In this document: piece after piece, positions 23,861-33,275 of the stretch | Layout of the letters: each line of letters begins with the position of its first letter | Numbering within the stretch: position 1 is the stretch's first letter | Position numbers and translations under genes: made by a program | Assembly (NCBI RefSeq): GCF_019263805.1 | Contig: NZ_CP079195.1 | Location: forward strand, 189,501 to 253,500 | Source of the DNA: Polaribacter sp. NJDZ03 | GTDB taxonomy: Bacteria; Bacteroidota; Bacteroidia; Flavobacteriales; Flavobacteriaceae | Length of the DNA stretch: 64,000 bases | Reading direction: 5' to 3' | Notes under the pieces: generated by a model | Told to the model about the DNA's origin: nothing | The model's input: only the letters and a program-made list of their open reading frames with translations | Databases searched by the model: none

Positions 23861-25069
23861 ATGGAAACAATTAATAAGTTAAAAGAAAATGTAGAGATTA
23901 TTCTTCCTCAAAACGGACTGGAAGAAAAATTAGAATTAGCAAAAAAAGAGAACCGAAAGCTAATAATTAAGCTAGGTTTTGATCCGACTGCACCAGATTT
24001 ACATTTGGGACACGCTGTTGTTTTAAAGAAATTAAAGGAGTTTCAAGATCTAGGCCACCAAATTGTAATTTTGGTAGGGAATTTTACTGCTCGAATAGGA
24101 GATCCTACAGGGAAAAATAAAAGTAGAAAACCTTTATCTTTAGAAGAGGTGCAGCACAATGCAGAAACCTACATTAATCAATTATCTAAAGTTATAGATG
24201 TTGATAAAGTTAAAATCGTTTTTAACTCAGAATGGTTAGACAAACTATCATTTACAGAGGTTATTCAGATTTTATCTAAAGTTACCGTTGCTCAGTTAAT
24301 GCATAGAAACGACTTTAATAAAAGGTTTACGGAAAATACGCCAATTGCAATGCATGAATTAGTGTACCCAATACTTCAAGGATTTGACTCTGTAGAAATT
24401 AAAGCAGATATTGAAATGGGGGGTACAGACCAACTTTTTAATTGTACTATGGGGAGAAAGTTACAAGAAACTTTTGAAATGAGTCCGCAAATAGTAATGT
24501 GTATGCCATTACTAAAAGGTCTAGATGGTAAAGAGAAAATGAGTAAATCTCTGCACAATATTATAGGGATTACAGATGAACCTAACGAAATGTTTGGTAA
24601 GACAATGTCTATTCCGGATAGTTTAATAGATGAATTTTTACAATTAACAACAGATTTTTCTTTAAGAGAAAATGAGGCTATTAAAATTAAGTTAGCTAGC
24701 GGAGAAAATCCGATGGAAATAAAAAAGCTAATTGCTAAAAACATCATTACCCAATACCATAGTAGCAATCAAGCAGAAGAAGCAGAAGAGTACTTTGTCA
24801 ATCAATTTCAAAGTAAAAAATTAGAAGAAAAAGAATTTGAATCTGTTTTGATTAAAGAGATTCAACATAAGGAGAATACAATTAGTTTAATAGACTTATG
24901 TGTTCATCTTAAAAAAGGACTTTCTAAATCTGCTTTAAGAAGGTTAATTGAAAGTGGTGCTGTACAAATTGATACCATAAAAAATAAAGAGATTTATGCT
25001 GAAATTGTACTAAAAGAAGGCATGAAAGTAAAAGTAGGAAAAAGAGATTTTTATGAATTAAAAGAATAA
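23861..25069 (+). CDS. tyrS: Tyrosyl-tRNA synthetase, TyrZ-like type
   Basis: Class I synthetase charging tRNA-Tyr. HIGH motif as HLGH (residues 48-51) in GFDPTAPDLHLGHAVVLKKL, GDPTGKNKSR, the tyrosine-binding region ILQGFDSVEIKADIEMGGTDQ, KMSKS exactly conserved at about 226-230, and a C-terminal S4 RNA-binding domain (about 335-402). The KMSKS sequence and the LGHAVVLKKLKEFQDLGHQ block resemble the TyrZ-type enzymes rather than the E. coli TyrS type with KFGKT. A leader ORF and terminator precede it, suggesting control by tyrosine supply. Whether a second TyrRS exists in the genome cannot be seen here. Confidence 0.93.
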   Translation: METINKLKENVEIILPQNGLEEKLELAKKENRKLIIKLGFDPTAPDLHLGHAVVLKKLKEFQDLGHQIVILVGNFTARIGDPTGKNKSRKPLSLEEVQHNAETYINQLSKVIDVDKVKIVFNSEWLDKLSFTEVIQILSKVTVAQLMHRNDFNKRFTENTPIAMHELVYPILQGFDSVEIKADIEMGGTDQLFNCTMGRKLQETFEMSPQIVMCMPLLKGLDGKEKMSKSLHNIIGITDEPNEMFGKTMSIPDSLIDEFLQLTTDFSLRENEAIKIKLASGENPMEIKKLIAKNIITQYHSSNQAEEAEEYFVNQFQSKKLEEKEFESVLIKEIQHKENTISLIDLCVHLKKGLSKSALRRLIESGAVQIDTIKNKEIYAEIVLKEGMKVKVGKRDFYELKE

Positions 25070-25173
25070 GATTGTTAGATGTTAAAGAGCTAAATTAATT
25101 ATTGTTTTCGGTTATGTTTAAAAGTAGACTAGTATTTTTACAACTAGTTTAAAACAATAATTACTTTATAGAT

Positions 25174-25878
25174 ATGAAAAGAACCTTATTAATACTTTTA
25201 TTTCTATGCTCAAACATAAGTTTTGCGCAAAATAAATCAGTTTATAGTAAAAAATTATCTGCACAAGAAGTGAATACTATTTTTTCTGGAGCCCTTAAAA
25301 AGAATCTTAAAATTGAGTATGCTATAAATAAAGTGTATGAGTTTAATGATAATTTAGGAAAACACTATTTAGTATTAACAGTAAAAGAATCAAAATGTGG
25401 TAATGAATTTGTAAAATGTAATAACGCTATTAAAGCATATTGCATAACCTATAAAAACAATAAGTATACTCTAAAATGGAATTTAAATGATTTTATACTT
25501 CCTAATGGAAATGAAGTTTCAGAAGAGTTTACCATTTCATTTTGGACCAAATTTCTTAATTTAAGCGATGTTGATGCTAATGGAATTATAGATCCGATAA
25601 TTGTTTATGGAACAAAAGGTTTAAATGGTTTTGGTGATGGAAGGGTTAAAATAGTAGTTTATAACAACGGAAAAAAGTTTGTAATTAGACATCAAAATGG
25701 AATTTCAGATTACGATAGAATTACAAAAGTAGATGCAGGTTTTTACCAGTTACCTTCTAAGATTCAACGAAGAGTGAAAGAAATAATAGAGAATCTAATA
25801 AAAGACAAAAATGTAATTTTTCCTTATAATTGGCAGAATGATATGAAAGAAAAAGAACTTGTTATTGATGAATTTTAA
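25174..25878 (+). CDS. Secreted hypothetical protein
   Basis: 234 residues with a clear signal peptide ending SFAQ (about residue 19). The mature part has a conserved-looking VDANGIIDPIIVYGTKG segment (about 146-162), a possible Asp-rich calcium loop, and a basic helical C-terminus (QRRVKEIIENLIKDK). Two cysteines around residues 75-80 and one near 90 could form a disulfide. By eye it recalls the flavobacterial family labelled M949_RS01915 (surface polysaccharide biosynthesis), but I hold that loosely. It stands alone on the plus strand with no promoter consensus upstream. Confidence 0.6.
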   Translation: MKRTLLILLFLCSNISFAQNKSVYSKKLSAQEVNTIFSGALKKNLKIEYAINKVYEFNDNLGKHYLVLTVKESKCGNEFVKCNNAIKAYCITYKNNKYTLKWNLNDFILPNGNEVSEEFTISFWTKFLNLSDVDANGIIDPIIVYGTKGLNGFGDGRVKIVVYNNGKKFVIRHQNGISDYDRITKVDAGFYQLPSKIQRRVKEIIENLIKDKNVIFPYNWQNDMKEKELVIDEF

Positions 25879-26033
25879 AAACGTTTGATGAGGTTGTTTT
25901 TTTAAACATCAATATTAATTTACGAATAATAAAAATTTGATTCTTTCTTACTCTTTATAATAATAAGCTAACTTTACAGCTTCTTAAAAAGATACAATTG
26001 CGATTATACATGGCAATTGCAAAAAGACACTAC

Positions 26034-27035
26034 ATGAATATTTACAAAGAAATAGAAGCAGAAATTTTAGCTGCATCAAACATTGTTATTACAGCACACA
26101 AATCTGCAGACGGAGATTCTATAGGTTCTTCTTTAGGTTTGCTTTATTTTATAGAAAAATTAGGTAAAAAAGCAGTGGTTTGTCACCCAGATAAAGCGCC
26201 AGATTTTTTAGATTGGTTAGATACTTCTTCAATTATTTTAATGGATGAAAATCCGGAAGAAGTAACAACACAAATGCAAAAAGCAGATTTAATTTTCTGT
26301 TTAGATTATAATGCAACCAATAGAGTAGGGCCAGAAATGCAAGCATTGTTAGAAGCTGCAACTTGTAAGAAAATAATGATAGATCATCATTTGAATCCTG
26401 AAGAATTTCCTACAATCACGGTTTCAGAAACTACGGCATCATCAACATCACAATTAATTGTAGATTTAATTGAAGCATCTGGCAACTTAGAATTGTTAGA
26501 CGAAAAAATAGGAACACCTTTATATTTAGGAATTTTAACAGATACAGGTAGTTTTAGATTCAATTCTGTAAAACCAAGAACACATGAGGTTTTAGGGAAG
26601 ATTTTAGCAGCAGGTGTAGAACATCATTTAATTCACGAGAAACTAAGCGATAATAATACAGAAACTCGTTTGCGTTTACAAGGATATGCAATGAGTGAAA
26701 AATTAGAAATTTTATACGATTATAACGTTGCTATCATTTCTTTATCTAAAGAAGAATTGGCAAAATATCACTATAAAAAAGGAGATACAGATAGTTTGGC
26801 AAACTTAGTTTTATCAATAAAAGGAATGAAAGCTGCTATTGTATTTACAGAAAGAGACGGAATTATGAAAATTTCTTTCCGATCTAAAGGAGCAGAAAAT
26901 CCGGTTAATATGTTAGCAAAAGAACATTTTAATGGAGGAGGACATGCAAATGCTTCTGGAGGAATGAGTGATTTAACTGTTGATGAAACTTTAGAAAAAT
27001 TAAAAGGTTTAATTCCTGAGTACTTTCAGAAATAA
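26034..27035 (+). CDS. nrnA: DHH/DHHA1 phosphoesterase (NrnA-like oligoribonuclease / pAp phosphatase)
   Basis: Cytoplasmic phosphoesterase degrading short RNA oligonucleotides and, in the family, dephosphorylating pAp. DHH domain: TAHKSADGDSIGSSLGLLYF (metal-binding Asp), DLIFCLDYN and the signature IMIDHHLNPEEF; then GILTDTGSFRF. The DHHA1 domain with the GGGHANASGG glycine motif closes the protein. I start at ATG 26034, where family homology begins; an ATG at 26010 and a TTG at 25998 are in frame but less likely. It is followed by an intrinsic terminator. Confidence 0.87.
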   Translation: MNIYKEIEAEILAASNIVITAHKSADGDSIGSSLGLLYFIEKLGKKAVVCHPDKAPDFLDWLDTSSIILMDENPEEVTTQMQKADLIFCLDYNATNRVGPEMQALLEAATCKKIMIDHHLNPEEFPTITVSETTASSTSQLIVDLIEASGNLELLDEKIGTPLYLGILTDTGSFRFNSVKPRTHEVLGKILAAGVEHHLIHEKLSDNNTETRLRLQGYAMSEKLEILYDYNVAIISLSKEELAKYHYKKGDTDSLANLVLSIKGMKAAIVFTERDGIMKISFRSKGAENPVNMLAKEHFNGGGHANASGGMSDLTVDETLEKLKGLIPEYFQK

Positions 27036-27060
27036 GACAAATTGTCTTTTAAATTTATAA

Positions 27061-27096
27061 GAGGTTTTAGCTTTAAAAAGTTAGAACCTTTTTTTT
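27061..27096 (+). terminator. Intrinsic terminator after nrnA
   Basis: AGGTTTTAGCTTT / AAGTTAGAACCT stem with G-T wobbles, then eight T. Confidence 0.75.
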
Positions 27097-27156
27097 GACT
27101 TCAATTTTAATTTTTATTTAAAACTAGTTCAAGTAATTATTTACGTTCAATAAAAC

Positions 27157-27176
27157 TTTGATTATTTTTATCAAAA
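27157..27176 (+). promoter_or_regulatory. Dyad element, copy 1
   Basis: TTTGATTATTTTTATCAAAA, a dyad TTTGAT-N7-ATCAAA, 5 bp before the start codon at 27182. The identical 20 bases occur at 29315-29334, 11 bp before the next gene. Possible shared operator or promoter part. Confidence 0.5.
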
Positions 27177-27181
27177 ATTAA

Positions 27182-29275
27182 ATGAACATGATGCAACATT
27201 ACGAGTTTGTTAATAGAAATGGCATAACAAAAAGAATTTTTAATCTGTTAGTAGTGGTTTCTTTTCTAGCAATATTATTTTCTTGTAATAGTACCGATGA
27301 TGATTTATTTAACGAGGAAGAAATTATACAAAAAGAGGCTAAAATAGAAGATTTAGTGGGTGTTTGGTCTATTTATAAAGTAGCATCTAATGGAAATGAA
27401 GCTTCTGTACCTGCAACAACTGAAGAGTGTGGTAGAGATTTTTTTATTTACAATAGTTCTGGTACTTATGAAGAATTTCTGTATCAAGAATCTTTTACTT
27501 GTCAGCCCGTACAAAATAAATTAAAATGGACTTTAAATAACGGCATAATTACGTTAAGTACTATCGATAATAGCAATTCGGATATTATAAAAATTGTAAA
27601 CTTAAGCAAAGATAATTTTGTTTTCATTGCCAGTGTAGACATAGATGGAGACGCTATTAAAGAGGAATTTACTTTTACAGCTTACAGGTATTTACCTCCA
27701 AATGAAATGGACTTATATACAAGTACTTTTCAAAAAAAGGAAGAGGCGCCTTTTGAAAATCACATAGAATTTGGTTGGGACGCTTATGACGGATACAATA
27801 TGTTTGAAAAGTACGAGATTTATAGAAGTGGTAAAGATTGTAATATAGATTCAGCTACTTTATTAAAGACAATTACAGATGTAAATTTAAATACTTTTAT
27901 AGATGAAGATCCTTTGCCTAATAGCGAAGCGTGTTATTTCTTAAAAATTTACACAAACAAAGGACTTTTAGGAGAAAGTGATCCGAGGTATATAAATCCT
28001 GAATTTATATTTCCAGAAAATGTTCTTTTTAAAAATGCCGAAGTAATTGAGAATGAGGTTTCTTTATCTTGGGAAAAATATTCGGGTTATTATTTTTCTC
28101 ATTATGAGATAAGAGTGCAAGATCAGAATGAAAATTCGGCACCTAATATAGAAAGCGTTAAAATTATTACAGATATCAATACCACAACTTTTATAGATAC
28201 GAATCCACCGTATGTAAACAACCCTATTTACTCTATTTATGTGTACAATATTTTTGGGAATATTAGTAACTTAAATGATGAGAAGTCAGTTGTGAAAACA
28301 GCTTTTACAAGACCAGAATTGCTAGACGCTGATTATATTAAATATGTAAGTTTTGATCCGGAAGGTCAATCTTTTTTCTTTTATTTAAGAAATACCAAAA
28401 ACGAGCCAAGATTGGTAAAATATGATTATATCAAGCAAGAAATAACTGCAGAAGCTTTTAAACTACCAACGTCGTACACAGAAGTGGAAATGAAATTAAT
28501 TACTTCAGAAAATGGAAAAGAACTAGTTTTTTCTCAAAGTAATGAATTGTTTATTTATGATGCAGAAACCTTAATTTTCAAACACTCATTAAATGCATCT
28601 TATTCTTCTATGGATAGTTTTGAATATTTTGATGATAATATTTGGGTTTTATCCGACAGTGATGATGTTTTTACTTACAAAAGAAATGGAGATCAATTTG
28701 TACAAATTGATGAAAAACTACATTTTCCTGATCATCAAGGAGGTCAGAATTATGAAATTACAAAATTAGATAAAAACAACTTCTTATTAAGTCATAATAA
28801 CGAAGGCAGAGCAATACATTATAGCATTAGTAATGCAGGAGAAATTACCAATAATGGAATAAAAGAAATTCCTTTAAGCTTTAAATACAATAGTGATGTA
28901 ATAGTAAATACAACAAGTTCTTATTTGCTTAACAAAAAAAGAAATACCGTTTATTCTTTAGATGATTTTTCTAAAACGGTGACTTATTCTACTCCAATAG
29001 TTACATCAAATTTCAGTAAAAATGGGACTGAAATTTACGGTACAAACAATGATCCAGAAGTTTATGACAATTATAAAAATTTCAAAAAGGAAGTTATAGT
29101 TTATAGTATTTTAAATAATAATTTTAGAACAATTCCCACAAAAGGATTTCCGCTATACATTGTAGAAGATAATTTTGGAAACATCATTAGTCTGTCTTCT
29201 GGTTTTCCTAGAAATTCTTATTATGATAGTTATAACGGCAATGTAGCAGATATGTTTGTAGAAATTATCAAATAA
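27182..29275 (+). CDS. Large lipoprotein with lipocalin-like, Fn3-like and propeller-like parts
   Basis: 697-residue envelope lipoprotein, lipobox ILFSC (Cys about 35). After a short linker, residues about 55-165 look like a lipocalin-type domain (LVGVWSIYKVASNG... and a C-x42-C pair). Two Fn3-like segments follow (EFGWDAYDGYNMFEKYEIYR and SLSWEKYSGYYFSHYEIRV, each ending in NTFIDEDP / TTFIDTNPP). From about 390 onward, repeated short strands of the form KLITSENGKELVFSQSNELF suggest a beta-propeller. No enzyme motif is visible. A binding or surface-scaffold role is inference. A 20-bp dyad precedes the start codon. Confidence 0.65.
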   Translation: MNMMQHYEFVNRNGITKRIFNLLVVVSFLAILFSCNSTDDDLFNEEEIIQKEAKIEDLVGVWSIYKVASNGNEASVPATTEECGRDFFIYNSSGTYEEFLYQESFTCQPVQNKLKWTLNNGIITLSTIDNSNSDIIKIVNLSKDNFVFIASVDIDGDAIKEEFTFTAYRYLPPNEMDLYTSTFQKKEEAPFENHIEFGWDAYDGYNMFEKYEIYRSGKDCNIDSATLLKTITDVNLNTFIDEDPLPNSEACYFLKIYTNKGLLGESDPRYINPEFIFPENVLFKNAEVIENEVSLSWEKYSGYYFSHYEIRVQDQNENSAPNIESVKIITDINTTTFIDTNPPYVNNPIYSIYVYNIFGNISNLNDEKSVVKTAFTRPELLDADYIKYVSFDPEGQSFFFYLRNTKNEPRLVKYDYIKQEITAEAFKLPTSYTEVEMKLITSENGKELVFSQSNELFIYDAETLIFKHSLNASYSSMDSFEYFDDNIWVLSDSDDVFTYKRNGDQFVQIDEKLHFPDHQGGQNYEITKLDKNNFLLSHNNEGRAIHYSISNAGEITNNGIKEIPLSFKYNSDVIVNTTSSYLLNKKRNTVYSLDDFSKTVTYSTPIVTSNFSKNGTEIYGTNNDPEVYDNYKNFKKEVIVYSILNNNFRTIPTKGFPLYIVEDNFGNIISLSSGFPRNSYYDSYNGNVADMFVEIIK

Positions 29276-29314
29276 GTAAAACAAAATCTTTAAATAATTT
29301 CACAACAATTAAAG

Positions 29315-29334
29315 TTTGATTATTTTTATCAAAA
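29315..29334 (+). promoter_or_regulatory. Dyad element, copy 2
   Basis: Exact second copy of the 20-base dyad at 27157-27176, here 11 bp before the ATG at 29346. Confidence 0.5.
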
Positions 29335-29345
29335 TTTAGTTTTAG

Positions 29346-30917
29346 ATGAGTCAGAAAGAAGAATTTTTCGAATACATTAATAACGGTTACAAAACCAAAG
29401 GCGATTTTATAGCACTAGGTGCTGCAATGTTGGGAGAAGAAACCATAACAGATGCTATTGTAAAAATTCCGCTTAAAACTTTAAACAGACACGGTTTAAT
29501 TGCCGGTGCAACAGGTACAGGAAAAACAAAAACATTACAAGTTTTAGCAGAAAACCTATCAGAAAAAGGAGTTCCTGTTTTGTTAATGGACATAAAAGGA
29601 GATCTTTCTGGTTTGGCACAACCAAGCCCAGGACACGCAAAAATAGACGAACGTCATGCAAAAATTGGATTTCCGTTTACGGCACAAAAATTTCCTATAG
29701 AAGTTTTAACCATCTCTGAACAAGAAGGGACAAGAATGCGTGCTACAATTTCAGAATTCGGACCTGTTTTATTATCAAGAATTTTAGATTTAACAGAAAC
29801 ACAAAGCGGCATTGTTGCCATCATTTTTAAATATTGCGACGATAATAAGTTTGCGCTTTTAGACATAAAAGATTTTAAAAAAGTATTACAATATGTAACT
29901 AACGAAGGGAAAGAAGAAATTCAAGCAGAATATGGGCGAATTTCATCTTCTTCTACAGGTGCAATTTTGCGTAAAATAGTAGAAATAGAACAACAAGGCG
30001 GAGATTTATTCTTTGGCGAAAGATCTTTTGAAGTAGAAGATTTAACAAGAGTAGATGAAGACGGAAAAGGAATTATTTCGGTATTGCGTTTAACAGATAT
30101 TCAAGATAAACCAAAGTTGTTTTCTACATTTATGTTACAATTATTAGCTGAGGTCTATGAAACTTTCCCAGAGCAAGGAGATAGTGACAAACCAGAGTTG
30201 ATTATTTTTATTGATGAAGCACATTTGGTATTTGAAGAAGCTTCTAAGGCTTTATTAAATCAGATAGAAAGTATTGTAAAATTAATTCGTTCTAAAGGAA
30301 TCGGATTGTATTTTGTAACTCAGAATCCAAAAGATGTACCAGAAGATATTTTAGCACAATTGGGTTTAAAAATTCAACATGCGTTAAGAGCTTTTACGGC
30401 AAAAGACCGAAAAGCCATTAAGTTAGCCGCAGAAAATTATCCTTCTTCAGAATATTATGATACCAAAGAAGTGTTAACGCAATTAGGAATTGGAGAAGCA
30501 TTTGTATCCGTTTTAAACGAAAAAGGAATTCCAACACCTTTGGCAAGAACCATGCTACGCGCGCCAATGAGTAGAATGGATATTTTGTCTGATAAAGAGT
30601 TAAAGAGTGTAATTAACAACTCGCGACTTTTCTATAAATACAATGAAAATTTAGACAGAGAAAGTGCCTACGAATTATTGAATGAAAAGATAGAAAAGGT
30701 TAATATTGCAGAAGCAAAAGCGATACAAGTAGAAGCGGATGAAAAAGAAAGAGAAAAATTAGCAAAAGAAAAAGAGAAGGAAAGAATAAGAGAAGAAAGA
30801 GCTTCTAGAAGCACTACCAGGCGCAGAAGTACGGCACAAAACCCATTAATAAAAGTATTAACTAGTGCTACTTTTATTAGAGCAGCCTTTGGTATCTTAA
30901 GAAAAGTATTAAAATAA
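29346..30917 (+). CDS. HerA-like helicase/ATPase (DUF853, YjgR type)
   Basis: P-loop ATPase of the HerA/FtsK superfamily. Walker A GATGTGKT (residues 54-61), KGDLSGLAQPSPGH (about 79-92), Walker B with DEAH-like box LIIFIDEAHLVFEE (about 284-297) and the sensor region YFVTQNPKDVPEDIL (about 320-334). A Lys/Glu-rich coiled-coil stretch (about 455-495) precedes a short C-terminal helix. The 523-residue length and motif order match the YjgR/DUF853 group, whose cellular role is not well defined. No nuclease neighbour is present, so a NurA-HerA type repair pair is not supported. Confidence 0.85.
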   Translation: MSQKEEFFEYINNGYKTKGDFIALGAAMLGEETITDAIVKIPLKTLNRHGLIAGATGTGKTKTLQVLAENLSEKGVPVLLMDIKGDLSGLAQPSPGHAKIDERHAKIGFPFTAQKFPIEVLTISEQEGTRMRATISEFGPVLLSRILDLTETQSGIVAIIFKYCDDNKFALLDIKDFKKVLQYVTNEGKEEIQAEYGRISSSSTGAILRKIVEIEQQGGDLFFGERSFEVEDLTRVDEDGKGIISVLRLTDIQDKPKLFSTFMLQLLAEVYETFPEQGDSDKPELIIFIDEAHLVFEEASKALLNQIESIVKLIRSKGIGLYFVTQNPKDVPEDILAQLGLKIQHALRAFTAKDRKAIKLAAENYPSSEYYDTKEVLTQLGIGEAFVSVLNEKGIPTPLARTMLRAPMSRMDILSDKELKSVINNSRLFYKYNENLDRESAYELLNEKIEKVNIAEAKAIQVEADEKEREKLAKEKEKERIREERASRSTTRRRSTAQNPLIKVLTSATFIRAAFGILRKVLK

Positions 30918-30957
30918 CAACAAATAAAAAGAATCTTTAAATAACAAATTCAATATA

Positions 30958-31524
30958 ATGATTAAAAAAAATATCTTACCAATTATTGTAATCGCATTTT
31001 CACTATTTGTAATTAGCTGTGATAATAATAGTAAATTTAAAATAGAAAAAGGTAAAGTTGGCGAGCTTACAACTACCACCACAATTAAAGATTTAAGTTC
31101 TATTTTTAAAAATGATTCTATTGTAAAGAGTTTAAGTGAAGGGGCACAAGGCGATAATTATTTTCAAGATGATGATGAATATTTTATTTTTGAAAAAGGA
31201 GGGAAGCTATTACTTACCATTTTACCAAAAGAACAATTAGACTCTACATCTACCATAAAAAGTATAGAGATTAATGATGTACGTTATACTACAGCTTCTG
31301 GTATTAATTTAAAATCTAGTTTTTCAGAAATAAATGCTAATAACAATATTAACAGAATAGAGACTACTTTAACTTCTGCAACGCTTTTTTTAAACGACTT
31401 AAATACAACTATAGTTATAGATAAAGAAGAATTAGGATTAAAAAACTTTTCAACTCAAAAGGTAACGAAAGAGCAAATTCCAGATTTAGCAAAAATGAAA
31501 TCATTTATCGTTTGGTTTAATTAA
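30958..31524 (+). CDS. Hypothetical lipoprotein
   Basis: 188 residues, lipobox FVISC (Cys about 21), hence anchored in the envelope. The mature part is small and beta-rich, with no motif that I recognise. Its wording (KGKVGELTTTTTIKDLSSIF, DDEYFIFEKGGKLLLTIL, INDVRYTTASGINLKSSFSEI) resembles proteins that read out a threshold or calibration curve, but no function can be assigned. It lies 40 bp after the HerA-like gene on the same strand, so it may be co-transcribed, and is followed by a long AT-rich hairpin. Confidence 0.6.
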   Translation: MIKKNILPIIVIAFSLFVISCDNNSKFKIEKGKVGELTTTTTIKDLSSIFKNDSIVKSLSEGAQGDNYFQDDDEYFIFEKGGKLLLTILPKEQLDSTSTIKSIEINDVRYTTASGINLKSSFSEINANNNINRIETTLTSATLFLNDLNTTIVIDKEELGLKNFSTQKVTKEQIPDLAKMKSFIVWFN

Positions 31525-31640
31525 ATCTAATTTTAGGGCAAATTTTGTCCGTTTAATTTTTTTAACAAAACTGTGCTTCAAATTTATCTTGAGCAAAATC
31601 TAAAGGCAATATCTTTTTATATAGAAATAAACTGATATTA

Positions 31641-31697
31641 AAAAAACACCTGTTTAATAAATAATATTTTGTTATATTTATTAAGTAGGTGTTTTTA
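31641..31697. terminator. Long hairpin, probable terminator
   Basis: AAAACACCT...TTTAATAAATA (31643-31663) pairs with TATTTATTAA...AGGTGTTTT over about 21 bp with two mismatches, flanked by A- and T-runs. It lies between the lipoprotein gene and the cupin gene and could act in both directions. Confidence 0.7.
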
Positions 31698-31742
31698 TAT
31701 TAATAAGATACCGTTTTAATCACTTTTGTAAAACTAATATTT

Positions 31743-32111
31743 ATGAATAAAAAATATACCATTCAAAAATCACCTTTTATAGTTCCAACTACAGACGGTA
31801 AAGTAATAGAAGAACATTTCGGACAAGCAACCGATGGAAATGCTCAACTAAGTTTGGCGCACATGATTGCTCCTTCTGGTTGGAGTGAACCTTTTCAAAC
31901 ACCAGAATTTGATGAATATACTTATATCATTAAAGGAAAAAAACAATTTATTATTGATGGTGACACGGTTGTTTTATCTGCTGGAGAATCTATTAAAATA
32001 GAAAAAAATACTAGAGTACAATATTCAAACCCATTTATAGAACCCTGTGAGTATATGGCAATTTGTTTGCCTGCTTTTGCTGTAGATTTGGTACATAGAG
32101 AAGAAGCATAA
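31743..32111 (+). CDS. Cupin domain protein
   Basis: 122-residue single-domain cupin. Motif 1 region PFQTPEFDEYTYIIKGKKQFIIDGD (about residues 54-78) has Glu/Tyr at positions where other cupins use His, and motif 2 is SAGESIKIEKNTRVQYSNP (about 81-99). With few histidines, metal binding is doubtful, so it may be a ligand-binding rather than an enzymatic cupin. It stands alone after a hairpin terminator, with a one-mismatch -7 element (CACTTTTG) about 15 bp upstream. Confidence 0.75.
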   Translation: MNKKYTIQKSPFIVPTTDGKVIEEHFGQATDGNAQLSLAHMIAPSGWSEPFQTPEFDEYTYIIKGKKQFIIDGDTVVLSAGESIKIEKNTRVQYSNPFIEPCEYMAICLPAFAVDLVHREEA

Positions 32112-32191
32112 ATTACATTTGCGATACTTTCTAAATTGATTGTTATAATATTAGCATTATATTATTTTTAAATTGCGAGAAACTACTAAAT

Positions 32192-33208
32192 ATGAAAGAT
32201 ACTATTGCACCAAGAATAATAAGACAGATTTTTGTTTTATTTCTTATTTTATTTATTTTGATTTTAATTTTCAGGGAATTAATGCCTTATTTATCAGGTG
32301 TTTTAGGAGCTGTAACCATTTTTGTGTTATTAAGAAAAGCGATGCTTTTTTTAGTGAATAAAAACTGGAAACCTAACCTTGCAGCAGCCTTTTTAATACT
32401 AGTTTCCTTTATAGGGATACTCTTACCAATTTCTGGTATTTTACTAATGTTGGCTAATAAAGTGAGTGGTGTAGTAGGCAATTCTGAAGAAGTTATAAAA
32501 AAATTAAAAACACAAATGACTTCTTTAGAAGGTAAAGTAGGTTATAATTTTACAGACAGTATAGATGCCGCTGAGGTTTCTGGTTGGATAACCGATAACT
32601 TACAAGGTTTTGTAGGTAGTACATTTAATATATTTATATCTATTGGGTTAATGTATTTTATACTATACTTTATGTTGGTAAATGAAAAGATATTAAGAAA
32701 ATCTTTATATAGGTACCTACCAATAAATGAAGTAAATTTAAAAGTAATAGGAGCAGAAGCACAGTCTATGGTTCGTTCTAATACCATAGGAATTCCTTTA
32801 GTAGCTATTGCACAAGGTATTATTGCATTAATAGGTTTTCTAATTTTCGATATAAATAACCCATTCTTTTGGTTTACCATTGTTACCGTAGGTTCTATGA
32901 TTCCTTTTATAGGAACTTTTGTTGGTATTTTACCCGTTTTTATTTTAACGTTAGCTTCTGGAGATGGATTTGCTGCATGGGGAATTTTAATTTATGGAAT
33001 AGTAGTAGTAGGCTCTACAGATAATATTATAAGGCTTTTGGTTTTAAAAAAATTAGATGATGTACATCCTTTAATTACCTTAATTGGTGTTATTGTTGGG
33101 GTACCTTTATTCGGGTTTATTGGTTTAATTTTTGGACCATTATTAATCAGTCTATTTTTAGTGATTGTAAAAATTTATAGAAAAGAATTTGCCGAAAACA
33201 ATATTTAA
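32192..33208 (+). CDS. AI-2E family transporter
   Basis: 338-residue integral membrane protein with eight or so helices in the arrangement of the AI-2E/PerM family: paired N-terminal helices (about residues 12-75), an amphipathic periplasmic-type segment (KKLKTQMTSLEGK...), then a C-terminal block of helices with the family-typical GIPLVAIAQGIIALIGFLIF, GSMIPFIGTFVGILPVFIL and LVLKKLDDVHPLITLIGVIVG (about 278-298). Family members export small signals or act as sodium/proton antiporters; the substrate cannot be read here. It converges with folD at a bidirectional terminator. Confidence 0.85.
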   Translation: MKDTIAPRIIRQIFVLFLILFILILIFRELMPYLSGVLGAVTIFVLLRKAMLFLVNKNWKPNLAAAFLILVSFIGILLPISGILLMLANKVSGVVGNSEEVIKKLKTQMTSLEGKVGYNFTDSIDAAEVSGWITDNLQGFVGSTFNIFISIGLMYFILYFMLVNEKILRKSLYRYLPINEVNLKVIGAEAQSMVRSNTIGIPLVAIAQGIIALIGFLIFDINNPFFWFTIVTVGSMIPFIGTFVGILPVFILTLASGDGFAAWGILIYGIVVVGSTDNIIRLLVLKKLDDVHPLITLIGVIVGVPLFGFIGLIFGPLLISLFLVIVKIYRKEFAENNI

Positions 33209-33220
33209 TAGAATATATAA

Positions 33221-33263
33221 GACATAAAAAAAGCGATGCATTTAATGCATCGCTTTTTTTATG
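33221..33263. terminator. Bidirectional terminator between the AI-2E and folD genes
   Basis: CATAAAAAAAGCGATGCAT / ATGCATCGCTTTTTTTATG, a near-perfect palindrome with A-run and T-run on the two sides, between convergent genes. Confidence 0.9.
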
Positions 33264-33275
33264 TTCTATGAAAAA

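Noticed and set aside
24376..24768. 130-codon minus-strand open frame
   Set aside because: Shadow inside tyrS; no domain-like composition or promoter.
29346..30917. HerA-NurA type repair or anti-phage defence system
   Set aside because: The ATPase has no nuclease or defence gene beside it; motifs fit the single-gene YjgR/DUF853 group.
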